DNA from: Akkermansiaceae bacterium
GTDB lineage: Bacteria > Verrucomicrobiota > Verrucomicrobiia > Verrucomicrobiales > Akkermansiaceae
Direction: 5' to 3'
DNA: 8,599 nt
Assembly (NCBI GenBank): GCA_023301545.1
Contig: JALZUI010000166.1
Coordinates: forward strand, 1 to 8,599
Shown here piece by piece: positions 6,701 to 8,599 of the stretch (position 1 is the stretch's first letter; each line of letters opens with the position of its first letter). Made by a program: the position numbers and the translations under genes. The notes below the pieces were generated by a model that was not told the origin of the DNA, ran no database searches, and saw only the letters and a program-made list of their open reading frames with translations.

Positions 6701-8176
6701 TCAGAGGCCTAATTTTGTTTGAAGAATTTCAGTTACTGCCTTGGGATTCGGCTTTTGCCCAACCTCTTTACCCGCCTTCATCACTTGACCGGTAAGGAAA
6801 TTAACCAATTTTGCATTTCCACCTTGGATTTCCGCGACCTTTTCTGGGTTGTTAGTGATTACATCATCTACCCATGATTCGAGCTGACCTGTATCCGCAG
6901 GTTCGAACCCGAGCTCTTTAGCTACGGCAGCTGGGTCCGCCTCTGGTGATTCCCAAATTTTATCAAAGACTTCTTTTGCTTGGTTATTAGAGCATACGTT
7001 GTCTTCTACTAATTTAGCAAGGCCTGCAATGCTTTCGGGAGCAATAGGACAATCTTGAATACCAATGCCAGTCTCATTGAGATGACCTAGCACGGTATTG
7101 ATAATCCAGTTCGCGATCTTTTTCCCTGGCACCACTGAATCCTTAACTGCGGATTCAAAGTAATCAGCCAAGAACTTATCACTCGCTAACACGGTACTAT
7201 CATACTCCGTAACCCCAAAATCGGCCTCGAACCTCGAGGCTTTTTCGTGCGGAAGCTCTGGAATGTGCTTCTTCGCCTCCTCCACATGCTCGGCAGTCTC
7301 AATCGGGAGTAAATCTGGACAAGGAAAATAGCGGTAATCGTGTGCATCTTCCTTAGTTCTCATCACTTGTGATTCACCTAAGTCGTCATCCCAGCGAGAG
7401 GTGTTTTGCTGCTGCGCCACGCCTTCATCCAACTCGTCACACTGACGAGCGATTTCGTATTTGATAGCGCGACGAATAGCGGAAATTGAATTCATATTTT
7501 TCAGCTCCGTACGAATTCCCAGTTCATCCGTACCTTTTTTCCTGACGGAAATATTTACATCACAACGCATTTGCCCCTTCTCCATATCCGCGTCTGAGAT
7601 ATTACCATAAATCAGAATTTGCTGGAGTGATTTAAGGAATGCGACTGCTTCTTCTGCAGAATCGATATCAGGCTCAGAGACGATTTCCATCAGAGGAGTG
7701 CCTGCTCGGTTAAAGTCAACCAGTGAATTTCGGCCTACATGGGTAGACTTCGCCACATCTTCCTCTAAGTGAATTCGATTCAGCTCCACCTTTTTACCAG
7801 GGTTTTTGATGCTCTTTTGGTAATCCTTAGGGTAAGCGTGATCATACAAAGGCACCAGACCTCCTATACAGAGGGGTAAATCCATCTGTGTCGTCTGGTA
7901 ATTTTTAGGCATGTCAGGGTAGAAATAGTTCTTCCGATCCCACTTAGAAACCGGAGGGTTTGTGCACTCAATCATCATACCCGCCAAGATCGTTTTCTGG
8001 ATCGCGCCAGCGTTCAGAACGGGAAGCGCACCCGGCAATCCCAGACAGGTAGGACACGTGTGCGTATTAGGATCATCCGCAAATGAGGTCTCACAAGCAC
8101 AAAACATCTTCGTCTTTGTTTTGACTTGGCAATGCACCTCTAACCCGATCGTCGGGATGTAATCTTCTACTGGCAT
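6701..8176 (-). CDS. gatB: Aspartyl/glutamyl-tRNA(Asn/Gln) amidotransferase subunit B
   Basis: The product is 491 residues, full length for GatB. This subunit binds misacylated Glu-tRNA(Gln) or Asp-tRNA(Asn), activates the acyl group with ATP and receives ammonia from GatA. The family motifs appear in order: PTIGLEVHCQV (8-18); zinc-type cysteines C26, C28, C41 and C44; KWDRKNYFYPDMPKNYQ (78-94); NRAGTPLMEIVSEPD (156-170); MRCDVNISV (203-211); ELKNMNS (224-230); TSRWDDD (259-265); and RTKEDAHDYRYFPCPDLLP (273-291). The alpha-helical tail after about 340 matches the GatB/YqeY domain that contacts the tRNA. The start fits because IGLEVH is always close to the N-terminus. AGAGAGG lies almost against the ATG, closer than a standard ribosome site. 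Neither gatA nor gatC is in the window, so the operon is not the gatCAB arrangement on the upstream side. Confidence 0.97.
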   Translation of the reverse strand: MPVEDYIPTIGLEVHCQVKTKTKMFCACETSFADDPNTHTCPTCLGLPGALPVLNAGAIQKTILAGMMIECTNPPVSKWDRKNYFYPDMPKNYQTTQMDLPLCIGGLVPLYDHAYPKDYQKSIKNPGKKVELNRIHLEEDVAKSTHVGRNSLVDFNRAGTPLMEIVSEPDIDSAEEAVAFLKSLQQILIYGNISDADMEKGQMRCDVNISVRKKGTDELGIRTELKNMNSISAIRRAIKYEIARQCDELDEGVAQQQNTSRWDDDLGESQVMRTKEDAHDYRYFPCPDLLPIETAEHVEEAKKHIPELPHEKASRFEADFGVTEYDSTVLASDKFLADYFESAVKDSVVPGKKIANWIINTVLGHLNETGIGIQDCPIAPESIAGLAKLVEDNVCSNNQAKEVFDKIWESPEADPAAVAKELGFEPADTGQLESWVDDVITNNPEKVAEIQGGNAKLVNFLTGQVMKAGKEVGQKPNPKAVTEILQTKLGL

Positions 8177-8204
8177 ACCTCTCTTTTCACACCATCAGGC
8201 CAAG

Positions 8205-8223
8205 AGAATCAAGTTTTGATTCT
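8205..8223. repeat. Perfect inverted repeat in the gatB/ygfZ-like divergent intergenic region
   Basis: AGAATCAA, three bases, TTGATTCT: an 8-base perfect inverted repeat with a 3-base centre. It lies between the divergent starts, 29 bases above the gatB ATG and about 60 bases above the ygfZ-like ATG. More GATTC copies lie at 8227-8231 and 8259-8263. It could be a regulator site or a small hairpin. No T-run follows on either strand, so a terminator is unlikely. Confidence 0.45.
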
Positions 8224-8224
8224 A
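8219..8224 (-). promoter_or_regulatory. Candidate -10 element for gatB
   Basis: Read on the minus strand this is TAGAAT, five of six matches to the TATAAT consensus. It would start transcription about 35 bases before the gatB ATG. No good -35 hexamer lies 16-18 bases upstream, so support is thin. The element overlaps one arm of the inverted repeat at 8205-8223, so a protein binding there could block it. Confidence 0.22.
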
Positions 8225-8282
8225 TCGATTCCGTCTCCTTTTTCTAGACCTCTTCTCGGATTCGATCTACCTTCCCCTCAAA

Positions 8283-8599
8283 ATGTCTAAATTATCCCTT
8301 CCTAATCGCGCGTTCATGCGTCTCCATGGCCCTGATGCAGCCCGTTACCTCAATGGCCAAATCACTCAAAAAGTAGCCTCAGCAGATCAGACCAAAACGC
8401 TCTGGACCGCAGTTACTAATGCAAAAGGAGGAATCGAAGGAGTCGGATGCATCCAGCAACTACCTGATGGATCCTACCTCTTTGATTGCCCTATTGAGAT
8501 CGGGGACGACATGGAAGCTAGGCTCGACAAATACCTCATTGCTGATGACTGCGAATGGTCACGTGAGGATGATCGCTGGATGATCGTCTTTCTAGAAGA
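8283..8599 (+). CDS. Partial CDS (N-terminal part), YgfZ/GcvT-like folate-binding protein
   Basis: The frame opens with ATG at 8283 and stays open to the right edge (105 codons). HGPDAARYLNGQITQKV (15-31), then TNAKGGIEGVG (45-55), then DKYLIADDCEW (82-92) match the N-terminal pattern of the YgfZ family: GxDAxxfLxGQxTxD, then a conserved tNaKG, then the RLdkYiiaddve stretch. YgfZ-type proteins bind tetrahydrofolate and help assemble or repair iron-sulfur clusters in some enzymes, as known from E. coli. The diagnostic K-G-C-Y-x-G-Q/E motif lies further downstream and is outside the window, so a GcvT aminomethyltransferase relative is not fully excluded. No Shine-Dalgarno-like sequence precedes the start (CCTTCCCCTCAAA). 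It is transcribed divergently from gatB across 106 bases. A link to the iron-sulfur enzyme ArsS nearby is possible, but only by proximity. Confidence 0.85.
   Translation, partial: MSKLSLPNRAFMRLHGPDAARYLNGQITQKVASADQTKTLWTAVTNAKGGIEGVGCIQQLPDGSYLFDCPIEIGDDMEARLDKYLIADDCEWSREDDRWMIVFLE

Noticed and set aside
6698..6708. Short palindrome GCCTCAGAGGC over the gatB stop codon as a possible terminator
   Set aside because: The stem is only four usable base pairs with a three-base loop and no T-run follows, so it is more likely a by-product of coding sequence.

Overview
The window looks like ordinary chromosome from a Gram-negative bacterium with moderate GC. The best guess is a member of the Verrucomicrobiota, possibly marine. 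This rests on the large TPR-STN-secretin protein, which resembles the Akkermansia Amuc_1098 type, and on the general character of the hypothetical protein beside it. The placement is inference from remembered family resemblance, not from a search. No phage, IS element, CRISPR array, tRNA or rRNA was seen. Coding density is high, and no stretch over about 130 bases lacks a gene.

Layout from right to left, since most genes are on the minus strand. At the right edge (8283 onward, plus strand) is the 5' part of a YgfZ/GcvT-like folate-binding protein gene. It is divergent from gatB (minus, 6701-8176), which encodes the B subunit of the Asp/Glu-tRNA amidotransferase. Next comes an ArsS-type radical SAM gene for arsenosugar biosynthesis (minus, 5691-6668), 32 bases below gatB. 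After about 130 bases of AT-rich spacer comes a secretin gene (minus, about 2907-5561). It is followed two bases later by a gene for a single-pass membrane protein with an AsmA-like C-terminus (minus, 1423-2904). After 68 bases there is a GT4 glycosyltransferase (minus, 107-1354), whose stop codon overlaps the start of a further gene (ATGA) that runs off the left edge.

Functionally the window splits into housekeeping (gatB, ygfZ-like), arsenic metabolism (arsS), an envelope pair (secretin plus AsmA-like protein) and a carbohydrate pair (GT4 plus a possible GH13-type sugar phosphorylase). The most interesting points are the secretin gene, which has none of the usual type II secretion or type IV pilus genes beside it but is tightly coupled to an AsmA-like gene; the arsS gene without a visible arsM; and the overlapping carbohydrate genes, which could form a cassette for making and recycling a small glucoside. 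I did not find a clear new multi-gene system.
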